Made by a program: the position numbers and the translations under genes. This document shows positions 15,724 to 24,340 of a stretch of 64,000 nt of DNA, piece after piece (position 1 is the first letter of the stretch; every line of letters begins with the position of its first letter). The stretch lies in the NCBI RefSeq assembly GCF_000383675.1, contig NZ_KB911821.1, positions 806,001-870,000 on the forward strand, read 5' to 3'. The notes beneath the pieces were generated by a model. The model saw nothing but the letters and a program-made list of their open reading frames with translations, made no database searches and was not told the DNA's origin. The DNA comes from Terracoccus sp. 273MFTsu3.1 (GTDB taxonomy: Bacteria; Actinomycetota; Actinomycetes; Actinomycetales; Dermatophilaceae).

Positions 15724-16440
15724 TCAGGCCTGCTCCTCCTCGGCGAGGAGGTTGCGCGTCTTGGAGAAGTCGAGCGGGATGCCCGGGCCCATCGTCGTGG
15801 AGACGGTGGCCTTCTCGATGTAGCGGCCCTTGGAGCTGGCCGGCTTCAGACGCAGGATCTCCTCGAGGGCAGCCGCGTAGTTCTCGACGAGCTTCGTCTC
15901 GTCGAAGGAGGCCTTGCCGATGATGAAGTGGAGGTTCGCGTGCTTGTCGACGCGGAACTCGATCTTGCCGCCCTTGATGTCGGCGACGGCCTTGGCGACG
16001 TCCATCGTCACGGTGCCGGTCTTCGGGTTCGGCATGAGGCCACGCGGGCCGAGGACCTTGCCGAGACGACCGACCTTGCCCATGAGGTCAGGCGTGGCGA
16101 CGACGGCGTCGAAGTCGAGCCAGCCACCCTGGACCTTCTCGAGCAGGTCGTCGGAGCCGACGTGGTCGGCGCCGGCCTCACGGGCGGCCTCGGCCTTGTC
16201 GCCGTTGGCGAAGACGAGGACGCGGGCGGTCTTGCCCGTGCCGTGCGGCAGGTTGACCGTGCCGCGGACGGCCTGGTCGGCCTTGCGGGGGTCGACGCCG
16301 AGACGCATGGCGACCTCGACGGTCTCGTCGTACTTGGCCTTGGCGGTCTGCTTGGCGACGCGGACGGCCTCGAGCGGGGCGTAGACCTTGCCGGGCGTGA
16401 TGAGCTCGGCGGCTGCGCGGTAGTTCTTGCTGCGCTTCAT
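15724..16440 (-). CDS. rplA: 50S ribosomal protein L1
   Basis: L1 forms the mobile stalk near the E site and usually represses the rplK-rplA operon. The protein has 238 residues, with [20 protein letters not shown] at the start and the L1 signature around [24 protein letters not shown] (about 120-143). It ends in a tail [19 protein letters not shown] 16440 is preceded by AGCAGGAGCACC; upstream frame to 16494 is spacer. It follows rplK after 148 bases that hold a strong hairpin. Confidence 0.98.
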   Translation of the reverse strand: MKRSKNYRAAAELITPGKVYAPLEAVRVAKQTAKAKYDETVEVAMRLGVDPRKADQAVRGTVNLPHGTGKTARVLVFANGDKAEAAREAGADHVGSDDLLEKVQGGWLDFDAVVATPDLMGKVGRLGKVLGPRGLMPNPKTGTVTMDVAKAVADIKGGKIEFRVDKHANLHFIIGKASFDETKLVENYAAALEEILRLKPASSKGRYIEKATVSTTMGPGIPLDFSKTRNLLAEEEQA

Positions 16441-16535
16441 GGTGCTCCTGCTTTCTTCGTGGAGTCGTGGTGCGACCGTGCGCTGGTCTCCCACGGGGCC
16501 TCACGGCCGTATGCCGTGTGGCCCGGTTCGGGGGT

Positions 16536-16560
16536 GCCCGCCCTCACGCGGAGGGCGGGC
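16536..16560 (-). promoter_or_regulatory. hairpin between rplK and rplA
   Basis: Perfect 10-base arms GCCCGCCCTC (16536-16545) and GAGGGCGGGC (16551-16560) with a 5-base loop. There is no T-tract. It may tune rplA relative to rplK, by partial termination or RNA processing; the role is inferred. Confidence 0.45.
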
Positions 16561-16588
16561 GTCCCGACGTCTGGTGGACCCGGGCTCG

Positions 16589-17020
16589 TCAGAGCTCGGT
16601 GTCGATGCCCATCGAGCGGGCGGTGCCGGCGATGATGCGCGCCGCCATCTCCTCGTCGTGGGCGTTGAGGTCTTCCATCTTCTGACGGGCGATCTCGAAG
16701 ACCTGGTCGCGCGAGAGCTTGGCGACCTTGGTCTTGTGCGGCTCGCCCGAGCCCTTGGCGACGCCGGCGGCCTTCTTGATGAGCTCGGCGGCCGGCGGGG
16801 TCTTCGTCACGAAGGTGAACGAGCGGTCCTCGTAGACCGTGATCTCGACCGGGATGACGTTGCCGCGCTGGGACTCCGTCGCGGCGTTGTACGCCTTGAC
16901 GAACTCCATGATGTTGACGCCGTGCTGACCGAGGGCGGGGCCGACGGGCGGGGCGGGGGTGGCCTGGCCGGCCTGGATCTGCAGCTTGATGAAGCCGGAG
17001 ACCTTCTTCTTGGGGGGCAT
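16589..17020 (-). CDS. rplK: 50S ribosomal protein L11
   Basis: L11 binds the GTPase-associated region of 23S rRNA and takes part in factor binding and stringent-response sensing. The protein has 143 residues, the standard length. It starts [20 protein letters not shown] and has the proline-rich hinge [19 protein letters not shown] (about 21-39). The C-terminal RNA-binding domain ends [12 protein letters not shown]. It follows nusG after 97 bases. Confidence 0.98.
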   Translation of the reverse strand: MPPKKKVSGFIKLQIQAGQATPAPPVGPALGQHGVNIMEFVKAYNAATESQRGNVIPVEITVYEDRSFTFVTKTPPAAELIKKAAGVAKGSGEPHKTKVAKLSRDQVFEIARQKMEDLNAHDEEMAARIIAGTARSMGIDTEL

Positions 17021-17117
17021 GGGTGCCTACCTTCTGTATTGCTGGGCCGACGCCTTGGGCGATGACCCGGTTGCATGTCCTCGTGCGGTCAGCCGCACGA
17101 GGTCGTACGACCCTCGA

Positions 17118-17969
17118 TCAGATCTTGGCGACCTGGGCGAAGGAGAGCTCGACCGGGGTCTCCCGGCCGAAGATGGAGACGAGCACCTTGAGCTTCTGGG
17201 TGTCGGGGTTGATCTCGGAGATCGTCGCGGGGAGGGTCTCGAAGGGGCCCTCCATGACGGTGACGGACTCGCCGACCTCGAAGTCGACGACCCGCACGTC
17301 CTTGCCGGCGCTCGAGCTCGTCGACGCGCCGGAGCCGTCGGCGGCCGCAGCGGCCTCGAAGTTCGGGGCGAGCATCGTGAAGACCTCGTCGATCGACAGC
17401 GGCACCGGCTGGTGGGCGTTGCCGACGAACCCGGTGACGCCGGGCGTGTGGCGCACGGCGCCCCAGCTCTCGTCGGTGAGGTCCATGCGGACGAGGACGT
17501 AACCGGGCATCCGGACGCGACGGACCTGCTTCTTCTGGCCGTTCTTGATCTCGGTGACTTCCTCCATGGGGACCTCGATCTCGAAGATGAAGTCCTCCAT
17601 GTTGAGGGTCTGGATGCGCGTCTCGAGGTTGGCCTTCACGCGGTTCTCGTAGCCGGCGTAGGAGTGGATGACGTACCAGTCACCGAACCGCGTGCGCAGG
17701 TCGGCCTTGAAGTCGGCGACGGGGTCGCCGCTGCCCTGGGCCACCGGCTCGTCGTCCTCGGACGTCTCGTCGGCGGACTCGGCGGACTCGGCGGTCTCGT
17801 CGTCGGCCGACTCGGCCTCGTCGACGGTGTCGAGGTCGGTGGCGTCGTCCTCAGCACCCGACTCGACGTCGGAGGCCGAGAGGTCGTCGGTCTCGACCGC
17901 GGGGTCGACGACGTCGCTCTCGGTGCTCTCGCCGTTCGGGGCGCCCTCGTGGGCGAACTGCTCGGACAC
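17118..17969 (-). CDS. nusG: transcription termination/antitermination protein NusG with acidic N-terminal extension
   Basis: NusG rides on RNA polymerase, modulating pausing, Rho termination and coupling to ribosomes. The protein has 283 residues. The first about 90 are strongly acidic and Ser/Ala-rich (for example [20 protein letters not shown]), an extension typical of actinobacterial NusG. The NGN domain follows ([33 protein letters not shown]). The C-terminal KOW domain has [19 protein letters not shown] and ends SFAQVAKI. Between them sits a Ser/Ala-rich linker ([15 protein letters not shown]). The gene lies 80 bases downstream of secE in the usual order. Confidence 0.97.
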   Translation of the reverse strand: MSEQFAHEGAPNGESTESDVVDPAVETDDLSASDVESGAEDDATDLDTVDEAESADDETAESAESADETSEDDEPVAQGSGDPVADFKADLRTRFGDWYVIHSYAGYENRVKANLETRIQTLNMEDFIFEIEVPMEEVTEIKNGQKKQVRRVRMPGYVLVRMDLTDESWGAVRHTPGVTGFVGNAHQPVPLSIDEVFTMLAPNFEAAAAADGSGASTSSSAGKDVRVVDFEVGESVTVMEGPFETLPATISEINPDTQKLKVLVSIFGRETPVELSFAQVAKI

Positions 17970-18049
17970 GCTCTGACCTACTTCCTTGCTCGTGGACCGG
18001 CCGTGACGGCCGGCGGTGACATCCCGTGAGGGGGCCGGTGGCTCGTGCC

Positions 18050-18319
18050 TCAGGTGGCCGACCCGGTGAAGACCCAGGAGATCAGCCGGCTCAGACCGAA
18101 GTCGAGCGCTGACACGAGCGCCATCATGATCACGACGAACACGACCACGACGGTCGTGTAGCGCACGAGTTCAGGACCCGTCGGCCGCACGACCTTGCGC
18201 AGCTCGTCGAGGATCTGGCGCACGAAGAGGCTGATCGCGCCGAAGAGGCGCGATACGGGGTTGCCGCCGCGAGCCTTGTCGGCACGGCCGGACCCGCGCT
18301 TGGCGCTCGTCTCCGTCAC
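18050..18319 (-). CDS. secE: preprotein translocase subunit SecE
   Basis: SecE is the small clamp subunit of the SecYEG channel. The protein has 89 residues. A basic, disordered N-terminus (about 1-25) is followed by an amphipathic helix ([24 protein letters not shown]) and one membrane helix (about 55-78, [21 protein letters not shown]). The amphipathic-helix/TM arrangement and the position between tRNA-Trp and nusG make the call secure. Confidence 0.97.
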   Translation of the reverse strand: MTETSAKRGSGRADKARGGNPVSRLFGAISLFVRQILDELRKVVRPTGPELVRYTTVVVVFVVIMMALVSALDFGLSRLISWVFTGSAT

Positions 18320-18435
18320 GATTCCTTCTTTCTGCCTGGGTGTCGGCCCGCGGGCGCCGCACCCGGACCGTGGAGTCCCACGTCAGGGCAGAAGCCGCGT
18401 GCCGCCTTGCACGACGACCACATCACTGGGCTGCG

Positions 18436-18508
18436 CAGGGCAAGAGGGACTCGAACCCCCAACCGCTGGTTTTGGAGACCAGTGCTCTACCAATTGAGCT
18501 ATTGCCCT
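18436..18508 (-). tRNA. tRNA-Trp (CCA anticodon)
   Basis: The minus strand folds as a 73-nt cloverleaf. The acceptor arm is AGGGCAA/TTGCCCT with discriminator G. The D-arm starts GCTC, the anticodon stem is CTGGT/ACCAG around loop CTCCAAA (anticodon CCA), and the T-arm has GTTCGAGTC. The 3' CCA is not encoded. It sits just upstream of secE, the common actinobacterial position. Confidence 0.97.
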
Positions 18509-18580
18509 TCGCCGGGGACGTTGGGTGTCCACGGCGGAACGGCATGCGTCAGCATGGCCAGCGAAGCCGTCCGAGGGACG

Positions 18581-18586
18581 ATCATA
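18581..18586 (-). promoter_or_regulatory. possible -10 for the tRNA-Trp/secE/nusG unit
   Basis: TATGAT on the minus strand lies about 70 bases upstream of the tRNA; no convincing -35 is seen at the usual distance. Confidence 0.35.
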
Positions 18587-18765
18587 CGGGACGGATGCGC
18601 CACAACGCGAACCGACCCGAAACCCCTTCCGCGGCTCTCCCGCGACACCCGTCCGGCGCCCGCCGGACACCCTCCGGGCACCTGCCGCGCCGGCGGCGGC
18701 AACGGGGCGACCCGGCATACGGACTCGGCCGCCCGACCCCGGCGTCGCAGTGGCAGGATCGAGAG

Positions 18766-20148
18766 GTGACGAACCCGCGCACCCCCCTCGCGTCCCTGTC
18801 CGACGACGACCTGGCCGGCTTCCTCGCCGAGCAGCGTGAAGCCTACGCGGCCCTGCAGACCCGCGGCCTCAGGCTCGACCTGACGCGGGGCAAGCCGTCC
18901 GCCGCGCAGCTCGACCTCTCCGACGACCTCCTGCGCCTGCCCACCACGACAAAGGACCGCGCCGGGGTCGACGTGCGCAACTACGGCGGACTCGAGGGCC
19001 TCGCCGAGCTGCGGGAGCTCTTCGCCGAGCTGCTCTGGGTCGAGCCGGCCCAGGTCATCGCCGGCGGCAACTCGAGCCTGACGATGATGTACAGCACCAT
19101 CGTCGACTTCCTGCTCTTCGGCGGCGTCGACTCTCCCCGGCCCTGGAGCCAGGAGGAGACGGTCCGCTTCATCTGCCCCGTGCCCGGCTACGACCGGCAC
19201 TTCTCCATGCTCGCGTCGTTCGGCATCGAGATGGTCACCGTCGAGATGCACGAGGACGGGCCGGACATCGCCGCCGTCGAGGCGCTCGTCAAGGACGACC
19301 CGAGCGTCAAGGGCATCTGGATCGTCCCGACGTACGCCAACCCGACCGGCGCGGTCGTGTCGCAGGCGATCGCCGCCCGCCTCGCCGCCATGCCGACCGC
19401 GGCGCCCGACTTCACGATCTTCTGGGACAACGCCTACGCCTTCCACCACCTCACCGAGGACGAGGCCAAGAGCGCCGACATCCTCAGCCTCGCCGCGGCC
19501 TCCGGGCACCCGAACCGGCCGATCATGTTCGCGTCGACCTCGAAGATCACCTTCGCCGGCGCCGGCGTGGCCGTCCTCGCTGCGAGCGAGGCCAACGTCA
19601 AGTGGTACCTCGGCCACCTCGCGATGGGCTCGATCGGCCCCGACAAGGTCAACCACCTGCGCCACGTCGAGTTCTTCCACGACGCCGACGGCGTGCGAGC
19701 CCACATGCGCAAGCACCGCGAGATCATCGCGCCGAAGTTCGCTGCGGTCGACGAGGCCCTGACGAGCGGCCTCGCCGGGCTCGGGGTCGCCGAGTGGAGC
19801 CACCCGACCGGCGGCTACTTCGTCAACCTCGACGTGCTCGACGGCACGGCGTCGCGGGTCGTCGCGCTGGCCAAGGAGGCCGGCATCGCGCTGACCCCCG
19901 CGGGCGCGTCCTTCCCGCTCGGCCACGACCCGCGCGACCGCAACATCCGCCTCGCCCCGACCTTCCCCGTGCTCGACGAGGTGCGCACGGCCATGGCCGG
20001 CGTCGCGACGTGCGTCGCCCTCGCCGCGGCCGAGAAGCTGACGCAGGACCGGGCCACGGGGGTAGGGGCAGAGGGCGACGGCGCGACGCCGTCGGCCGGG
20101 GACGCCACGAGCCCCTCGCACACCGCCAGCGAAGGAGCCTCGCGATGA
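18766..20148 (+). CDS. aspartate aminotransferase, subgroup 1c (AspT type)
   Basis: This PLP enzyme interconverts aspartate and 2-oxoglutarate with oxaloacetate and glutamate. It has 460 residues. Long stretches match what I recall of Corynebacterium AspT: LDLTRGKPSAAQLDLSD, DVRNYGGLEGLAELRELFAEL, ICPVPGYDRHFSM, VPTYANPTGAVVS, WDNAYAFHHL, and the PLP-lysine region FASTSKITFAGAGVAVL. Start GTG 18766 is chosen because AGGATCGAGAGG precedes it; upstream frame crosses the tRNA. A C-terminal tail of about 30 residues (acidic and Ala/Ser-rich) goes beyond the usual length. It overlaps the next gene by ATGA (20145-20148). Confidence 0.9.
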   Translation: MTNPRTPLASLSDDDLAGFLAEQREAYAALQTRGLRLDLTRGKPSAAQLDLSDDLLRLPTTTKDRAGVDVRNYGGLEGLAELRELFAELLWVEPAQVIAGGNSSLTMMYSTIVDFLLFGGVDSPRPWSQEETVRFICPVPGYDRHFSMLASFGIEMVTVEMHEDGPDIAAVEALVKDDPSVKGIWIVPTYANPTGAVVSQAIAARLAAMPTAAPDFTIFWDNAYAFHHLTEDEAKSADILSLAAASGHPNRPIMFASTSKITFAGAGVAVLAASEANVKWYLGHLAMGSIGPDKVNHLRHVEFFHDADGVRAHMRKHREIIAPKFAAVDEALTSGLAGLGVAEWSHPTGGYFVNLDVLDGTASRVVALAKEAGIALTPAGASFPLGHDPRDRNIRLAPTFPVLDEVRTAMAGVATCVALAAAEKLTQDRATGVGAEGDGATPSAGDATSPSHTASEGASR

Positions 20149-20666
20149 GCGACCAGGATCCCAACGAGACCATCGACGACGACCTGACGACGTACAGCGT
20201 CGACGACGAGGACCAGCTCCAGCCCGAGGACACCCTCGACGACGGCGACCTCGAGGACGTGCTCGACCGCGGCTACTCGCCCAACGACCGGCCCCAGGGC
20301 GTCACCGCCCACGGCACGACCGCCTACGAGGAGTCCGTCGACGAGACCATCGACGAGCGTATCCGCCAGGAGGTGCCAGACCCCGACTCCGCCTACGGCG
20401 CACCCGACAACGAGAGCGGCCTCGACGGCGACCGAGTCGGTGGCGACGACCCCGACGCCATCGACGCCGAGGACGACTGGCTCGGCGACCACGAGGTGGG
20501 CGACGCCCGCGCCGGTCGCCTCGTGGCCGACGACGAGGGCGCGCACGACGACGACGAGAAGCAGGCCTGGGCCAGCGACGTCGGCGTCGACGGGGCCGGC
20601 GCGTCGGCCGAGGAGGCCGCGATGCACATCGTCGACGAGATCGCCGACGAGCCCGAGGACGACTGA
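20145..20666 (+). CDS. DUF5709 protein
   Basis: This is a strongly acidic protein of unknown function, 173 residues. The pattern YSPNDRPQGVTAHG...DERIRQEVPDPD...GDARAGRLVADDEG...SDVGVDGAGASAEEAAMH is that of DUF5709, a family seen in actinobacteria. It has no membrane helix or signal peptide, and its Asp content (runs such as DDEDQLQPEDTLDDGDLED) suggests a disordered or metal/cation-binding protein. It is translationally coupled to the aminotransferase, a link whose meaning is unclear. Confidence 0.85.
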   Translation: MSDQDPNETIDDDLTTYSVDDEDQLQPEDTLDDGDLEDVLDRGYSPNDRPQGVTAHGTTAYEESVDETIDERIRQEVPDPDSAYGAPDNESGLDGDRVGGDDPDAIDAEDDWLGDHEVGDARAGRLVADDEGAHDDDEKQAWASDVGVDGAGASAEEAAMHIVDEIADEPEDD

Positions 20667-20708
20667 CCCCGCTGGCAGTCCCCGCCCCGCCCACCCCCGC
20701 CGACCCCG

Positions 20709-20814
20709 CCCGTTTCGCGCGCTCGGACCATGAGCGCGCGAAGCGGGGAGTCGGCGCGTGACATGTCCCGCGCCCGGACCCAGGAGCGCGCGCTCGCACC
20801 ATGAGCGCGCGAAA
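20709..20814. repeat. two copies of a hairpin-forming 29-base element
   Basis: CGCGCGCTCGGACCATGAGC (from 20717) and CGCGCGCTCGCACCATGAGC (from 20788) extend to about 29 bases each with two differences. The first copy lies in a 16-base stem (20709-20724/20732-20747, one mismatch) that probably terminates the DUF5709 transcript; the second forms an 8-base stem 30 bases before the adenosine deaminase start. Confidence 0.7.
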
Positions 20815-20844
20815 CGAGAGCAGCCGGGTGAGAGACTGGCGCGC

Positions 20845-21873
20845 ATGACGCGTGCGGTGCAGGACCTGCCCAAGGCCCACCTGCATCTGCACTTCACGGG
20901 CTCGATGCGCATCGACACGGTGCGAGACCTCGCGGCCCGGCACGGCATCCGCCTGCCCGACGCCCTCGTGACGGGCTGGCCGCCCCGTCTCGCCCGGGCG
21001 ACCGATGAACGCGGCTGGTTCCGCTTCCAGCGCCTCTACGACGCCGCCCGGGCCTGCGTGCGCGGCGAGGACGACATGCGCCGGATCGTGCGCGAGGCTG
21101 CGGCCGACGACGCGGCCGAGGGGTCGCGCTGGCTCGAGATCCAGGTCGACCCGACGTCGTACGCCCCCTTCGTCGGAGGCATCACGCCCGCGCTCGAGAT
21201 CGTGCTCGACGAGGCTCGGGCCGTGTCGGCCGTCGGGGACATCGGGGTCGGCGTCGTCGTCGCGGCCAGCCGCATGCGCCACCCCCTCGAGGCCCGCACG
21301 CTCGCTCGCCTCGCCGCGCACCACGCGGGCGAGGAGGCCGGCGACGTCGTCGGCTTCGGCCTGTCCAACGACGAGCGGCGCGGGGCGGTCGCCGACTTCG
21401 CGCCGGCCTTCGCCATCGCCCGGCGGGCCGGTCTGGCCCTCGTGCCGCACGGCGGCGAGCTCCTCGGCGCCCAGTCCGTCATGGAGACGCTCGAGCACCT
21501 CGACCCCGACCGCATCGGGCACGGCGTGCGGAGCGTCGAGGACCCCCAGGTGCTCGACGCCGTCGCCGAGGCCGGGGTGACGCTCGAGGTGTGCCCGGGC
21601 AGCAACGTCGCCCTCGGGGTCTACGCCGACCCGAGCGACGTACCGCTGCGCCGGATCGTCGAGGCCGGCATCCCCGTGGCACTGGGCGCGGACGACCCGC
21701 TCCTCTTCGGCTCCCGCCTGGCCGCGCAGTACGCCGCGGCCCGTGAGCTCGGCTTCGACGACGAGGGACTCGCCGCGCTCGCCCGCGGCTCCCTCGAGGG
21801 CAGCCGGATGCCCGAGCGCCTGCGCAAGGCCGCGCTCGCCGACGTGGACGCCTGGCTCGTCGGTCCGGCGTGA
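20845..21873 (+). CDS. add: adenosine deaminase
   Basis: This zinc enzyme converts adenosine (or a related purine nucleoside) to inosine in purine salvage. It has 342 residues. The metal ligands HLHLHFTGS (about 12-20) open the barrel. Later come VPHGGELLGAQSV (His of the HGGE motif), RIGHGVRS and CPGSNVALGVY. The last metal-binding aspartate is in ALGADDPLLFG; most family members have S-D-D-P here. ATG 20845 fits the family start; the frame upstream crosses hairpin repeats. It is probably monocistronic. Confidence 0.92.
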   Translation: MTRAVQDLPKAHLHLHFTGSMRIDTVRDLAARHGIRLPDALVTGWPPRLARATDERGWFRFQRLYDAARACVRGEDDMRRIVREAAADDAAEGSRWLEIQVDPTSYAPFVGGITPALEIVLDEARAVSAVGDIGVGVVVAASRMRHPLEARTLARLAAHHAGEEAGDVVGFGLSNDERRGAVADFAPAFAIARRAGLALVPHGGELLGAQSVMETLEHLDPDRIGHGVRSVEDPQVLDAVAEAGVTLEVCPGSNVALGVYADPSDVPLRRIVEAGIPVALGADDPLLFGSRLAAQYAAARELGFDDEGLAALARGSLEGSRMPERLRKAALADVDAWLVGPA

Positions 21874-21998
21874 CACCGACCACACGCCGGACCGGGTCGT
21901 AACCGGTCATAACGGGCCGCTCCCCACGGAGCCGACCTCGTCGCGCACCCCCACCGGGTTTGCTCAGGATCGGTGCGCCCGGTCATGCTGGTCGGGAG

Positions 21999-22682
21999 AT
22001 GAAGACTTCTGCCCCCGCCACCACCCGCCCATCGACCGCCTCCGGCGCCCGTCTGCGACGACTCGCCGTGGTCGGTCTCGTCGCCCCCGTCGTCGCGCTC
22101 GCGGCGTGCAGCGGGGAGTCGCCCGTGACCGCCGACCCGACGGCCCCGGCCGCCACGACCCCGGCCGCCACGAGCACGTCGACGACGTCCACCACGACCG
22201 CACCGCCCACGACGGCCGCACCGACGACCGCCGCCCCGGTGAAGTACTCGACGCGCACCATCAAGGCCGTCATCAAGGACCCCCAGCTGGGCCACACGAT
22301 CACGGCCCTGCGCATCTCGCGCGGCCTGCCGTTCCCGAAGAACCAGCCCGTCGGGGCCGAGGCCTTCGAGATCGTCGGGGTCAAGGTCGAGTTCGCCGCG
22401 GGCTCGCGCTACTCCGCCGCGCTCGACCCGAAGATGCTGACGCTCATCGCGACGAACCCCAAGCAGAACGTCGCGCCGACGGCCGAGTTCGGCAAGGCGT
22501 ACAAGGCCGACCCGCTGCTGACGACGAAGCGCGACGACCGCGACCGCGGCTGGGTCTTCTTCAAGGTCGACAAGGGCACGTCGACGGCCCTGCGACTGGC
22601 CTTCAACCGACCGGCCTACGCCGTCAGCACGACGGACAAGAGCATCCCGGCCAAGACCTTCTCCGTCGTCCTGACGAAGTAG
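21999..22682 (+). CDS. lipoprotein, DUF4352-like
   Basis: This is a probable surface lipoprotein of unknown role, 227 residues. After a basic N-terminus and hydrophobic helix, the lipobox is LAAC (VVALAACSGE, Cys about 38). A Thr/Pro/Ala-rich spacer (TTSTTTAPPTTAAPTTAAP) leads to a beta-rich domain with FEIVGVKVEFAAGSRYSAAL and PTAEFGKAYKADP, resembling DUF4352-type immunoglobulin-like domains. ATG 21999 has GGGAG just upstream. A perfect bidirectional terminator follows. Lipid attachment is a strong prediction; the domain name is tentative. Confidence 0.8.
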   Translation: MKTSAPATTRPSTASGARLRRLAVVGLVAPVVALAACSGESPVTADPTAPAATTPAATSTSTTSTTTAPPTTAAPTTAAPVKYSTRTIKAVIKDPQLGHTITALRISRGLPFPKNQPVGAEAFEIVGVKVEFAAGSRYSAALDPKMLTLIATNPKQNVAPTAEFGKAYKADPLLTTKRDDRDRGWVFFKVDKGTSTALRLAFNRPAYAVSTTDKSIPAKTFSVVLTK

Positions 22683-22704
22683 TCGCCGAGTCCGGTCTGA
22701 CGCG

Positions 22705-22738
22705 AAAGGCCCCGGTTCCCAACGGAACCGGGGCCTTT
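22705..22738. terminator. bidirectional intrinsic terminator
   Basis: Perfect 15-base arms AAAGGCCCCGGTTCC (22705-22719) and complement (22724-22738), loop CAAC. They end in TTT on the plus strand and, read the other way, TTT on the minus strand. It serves both the lipoprotein gene and murB. Confidence 0.88.
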
Positions 22739-22769
22739 GCCAGTCTGACGGGCACTCGGGGAACCGGCG

Positions 22770-23843
22770 TCAGAGCTGGTCGCCCACGATGACCGGCTCG
22801 TTGACGAGCGTCACGCCGAAGGTGTCGCGCACCCCGTCGCGCACCTGCCGGGCGAGGGCGAGGACGTCGGCGGTCGTCGCGCCGCCCCGGTTGGTCACGG
22901 CGAGGGTGTGCTTCGTGGACAGCGCCGCCGGCGCCGGCAGGCCGAAGCCCTTGGTGAACCCGGCGTGGTCGATGAGCCAGGCGGCGCTCGTCTTGACCCG
23001 GCCGTCGGGCTCGGGGAAGCGCGGAGGCGTCGGCCCCTCCCACCCGAGCCGCTCGCCCACCCGCTCGACGAGGTCGTCGAACTCGTGCCGGCTGAGGATC
23101 GGGTTGGTGAAGAACGACCCGCACGACCACGTGTCGGGGTCGGCGTCGTCGAGCACCATGCCACGGGACCGGCGCTGCTCGAGGACGGCCTCACGGGCGT
23201 CCTGGAGGGGCACGCGCGTGCCGAGCTCGACCCCGAGACCCTTCGCCAGGGCGGCATACGCCACCGGGCGGCTGAGGTCGGCGAGCTCGAACTGGAACAC
23301 GACGTCGAGCACGACGTAGCGCGAGTGCCCCTTGAAGCGCGAGTGGCGGTAGGTGAAGGCGCAGTCGGCGTTCATGAAGGTGCGCACGGCCTGCTCCTGG
23401 CGGTCCCACGTGCGCACCTGCGCGACCGTCTGCGAGACGTCCTGACCGTAGGCGCCGACGTTCTGGATGGGCGTGGCTCCCGTGAGGCCGGGTATGCCGC
23501 TCAGCCCCTCGACGCCCGCCCATCCCTGCGTGACGGAGTGGGCCACGACGTCGTCCCACACCTCGCCCGCGGCCACCCGGACCACGGCGCCGCCGCAGTA
23601 GTCGGCGGACTCGGGCGTGATGCCCGACGTGGCGACGCGCACGACCGTGCCCGCGAAGCCGTCGTCGGACACGAGGAGGTTGGACCCTCCCGAGACGACG
23701 AGCAGCGGCTCGTCGGCGTCGTCGACCTCACGGACGGCGTCGACGAGCTCGTCGGTGGTCGTGGCCGTCACGACGCGCGCGGCCGGGCCGCCGACCCGCA
23801 TCGTCGTGAGGGTCGAGAAGGGGACGTCGTGTTGCTCCTGCAC
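22770..23843 (-). CDS. murB: UDP-N-acetylmuramate dehydrogenase
   Basis: MurB reduces UDP-GlcNAc-enolpyruvate to UDP-MurNAc with NADPH, the second committed step of peptidoglycan synthesis. The protein has 357 residues. The FAD domain shows TTMRVGGPA, LVVSGGSNLLVSD, GLSGIPGLTGATPIQNVGAYGQ, and YRHSRFK. The catalytic-serine region is SCGSFFTNPIL (serine in CGSFF), with the C-terminal KTSAAWLIDHAGFTKGFG. The start is GTG 23843, 17 bases after the MaoC gene. The isoleucine in GIPGLTG uses the rare codon ATA as part of a CGGCATAC word. Confidence 0.97.
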   Translation of the reverse strand: MQEQHDVPFSTLTTMRVGGPAARVVTATTTDELVDAVREVDDADEPLLVVSGGSNLLVSDDGFAGTVVRVATSGITPESADYCGGAVVRVAAGEVWDDVVAHSVTQGWAGVEGLSGIPGLTGATPIQNVGAYGQDVSQTVAQVRTWDRQEQAVRTFMNADCAFTYRHSRFKGHSRYVVLDVVFQFELADLSRPVAYAALAKGLGVELGTRVPLQDAREAVLEQRRSRGMVLDDADPDTWSCGSFFTNPILSRHEFDDLVERVGERLGWEGPTPPRFPEPDGRVKTSAAWLIDHAGFTKGFGLPAPAALSTKHTLAVTNRGGATTADVLALARQVRDGVRDTFGVTLVNEPVIVGDQL

Positions 23844-23860
23844 GCGGTGGACCGGCCGGC

Positions 23861-24340
23861 TCAGTCGAGGACCGCGACGGCGAGCGCCCGACCGAGGACC
23901 TTCTCGCCGGCCGCCGTGGCAGTCAGCTCGACGGTGACCCGCTTCGTCTCGGGGTCTGTGGACTTGACGACGCCCGAGACCTCGATGTCGGCGCCGGCGT
24001 CGTAGGGCACGACGACGGGGCGGGTGAAGCGCACGCCGTACTCGACGACCCGACCCGCGTCGCCGACCCAGGCGGTGACGAGCGTGACGGCCGAGCCCAT
24101 CGTGAACATGCCGTGCGCGATGACGTCGGGCAGCCCGACCGCCTTGGCGAAGGGCTCGTCCCAGTGGATGCGGTTGCGGTCGAGGGAGGCGCCGGCGTAC
24201 TGGACGAGGCGCGCACGGTCGACGTGGACGGTCATCGCGGGCAGCGCGTCACCGACGGAGACCTCGGAGAAGGTCCGCACGGCCGCCGGTGCCGCGCTCG
24301 GAGTGCTCAGCGTGCTCGGAGTGCTCGGCTGGGTGCTCAT
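23861..24340 (-). CDS. MaoC-type (R)-hydratase/dehydratase (HadB-like)
   Basis: This is a hotdog-fold hydratase that would dehydrate 3-hydroxyacyl thioesters. It has 159 residues. The catalytic hydratase-2 motif is clear: YAGASLDRNRIHWDEPFAKAVGLPDVIAHG, with the D and H of the hydratase pair. ATG 24340 shares a base with the stop of the upstream partner (TGATG). In mycobacteria the equivalent hadA-hadB genes after rpmG serve mycolic-acid elongation; this organism probably lacks mycolates, so a role in general acyl-chain metabolism is more likely. Confidence 0.9.
   Translation of the reverse strand: MSTQPSTPSTLSTPSAAPAAVRTFSEVSVGDALPAMTVHVDRARLVQYAGASLDRNRIHWDEPFAKAVGLPDVIAHGMFTMGSAVTLVTAWVGDAGRVVEYGVRFTRPVVVPYDAGADIEVSGVVKSTDPETKRVTVELTATAAGEKVLGRALAVAVLD

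Noticed and set aside
16536-16560. Full terminator ending the rplK transcript
   Set aside because: There is no T-tract and rplA follows without a recognisable promoter, so I keep it only as a possible intra-operon element.
18436-18508. tRNA-Trp as an integration site
   Set aside because: No direct repeat of the tRNA 3' end, integrase or mobile-gene cargo is seen in the following 4 kb.
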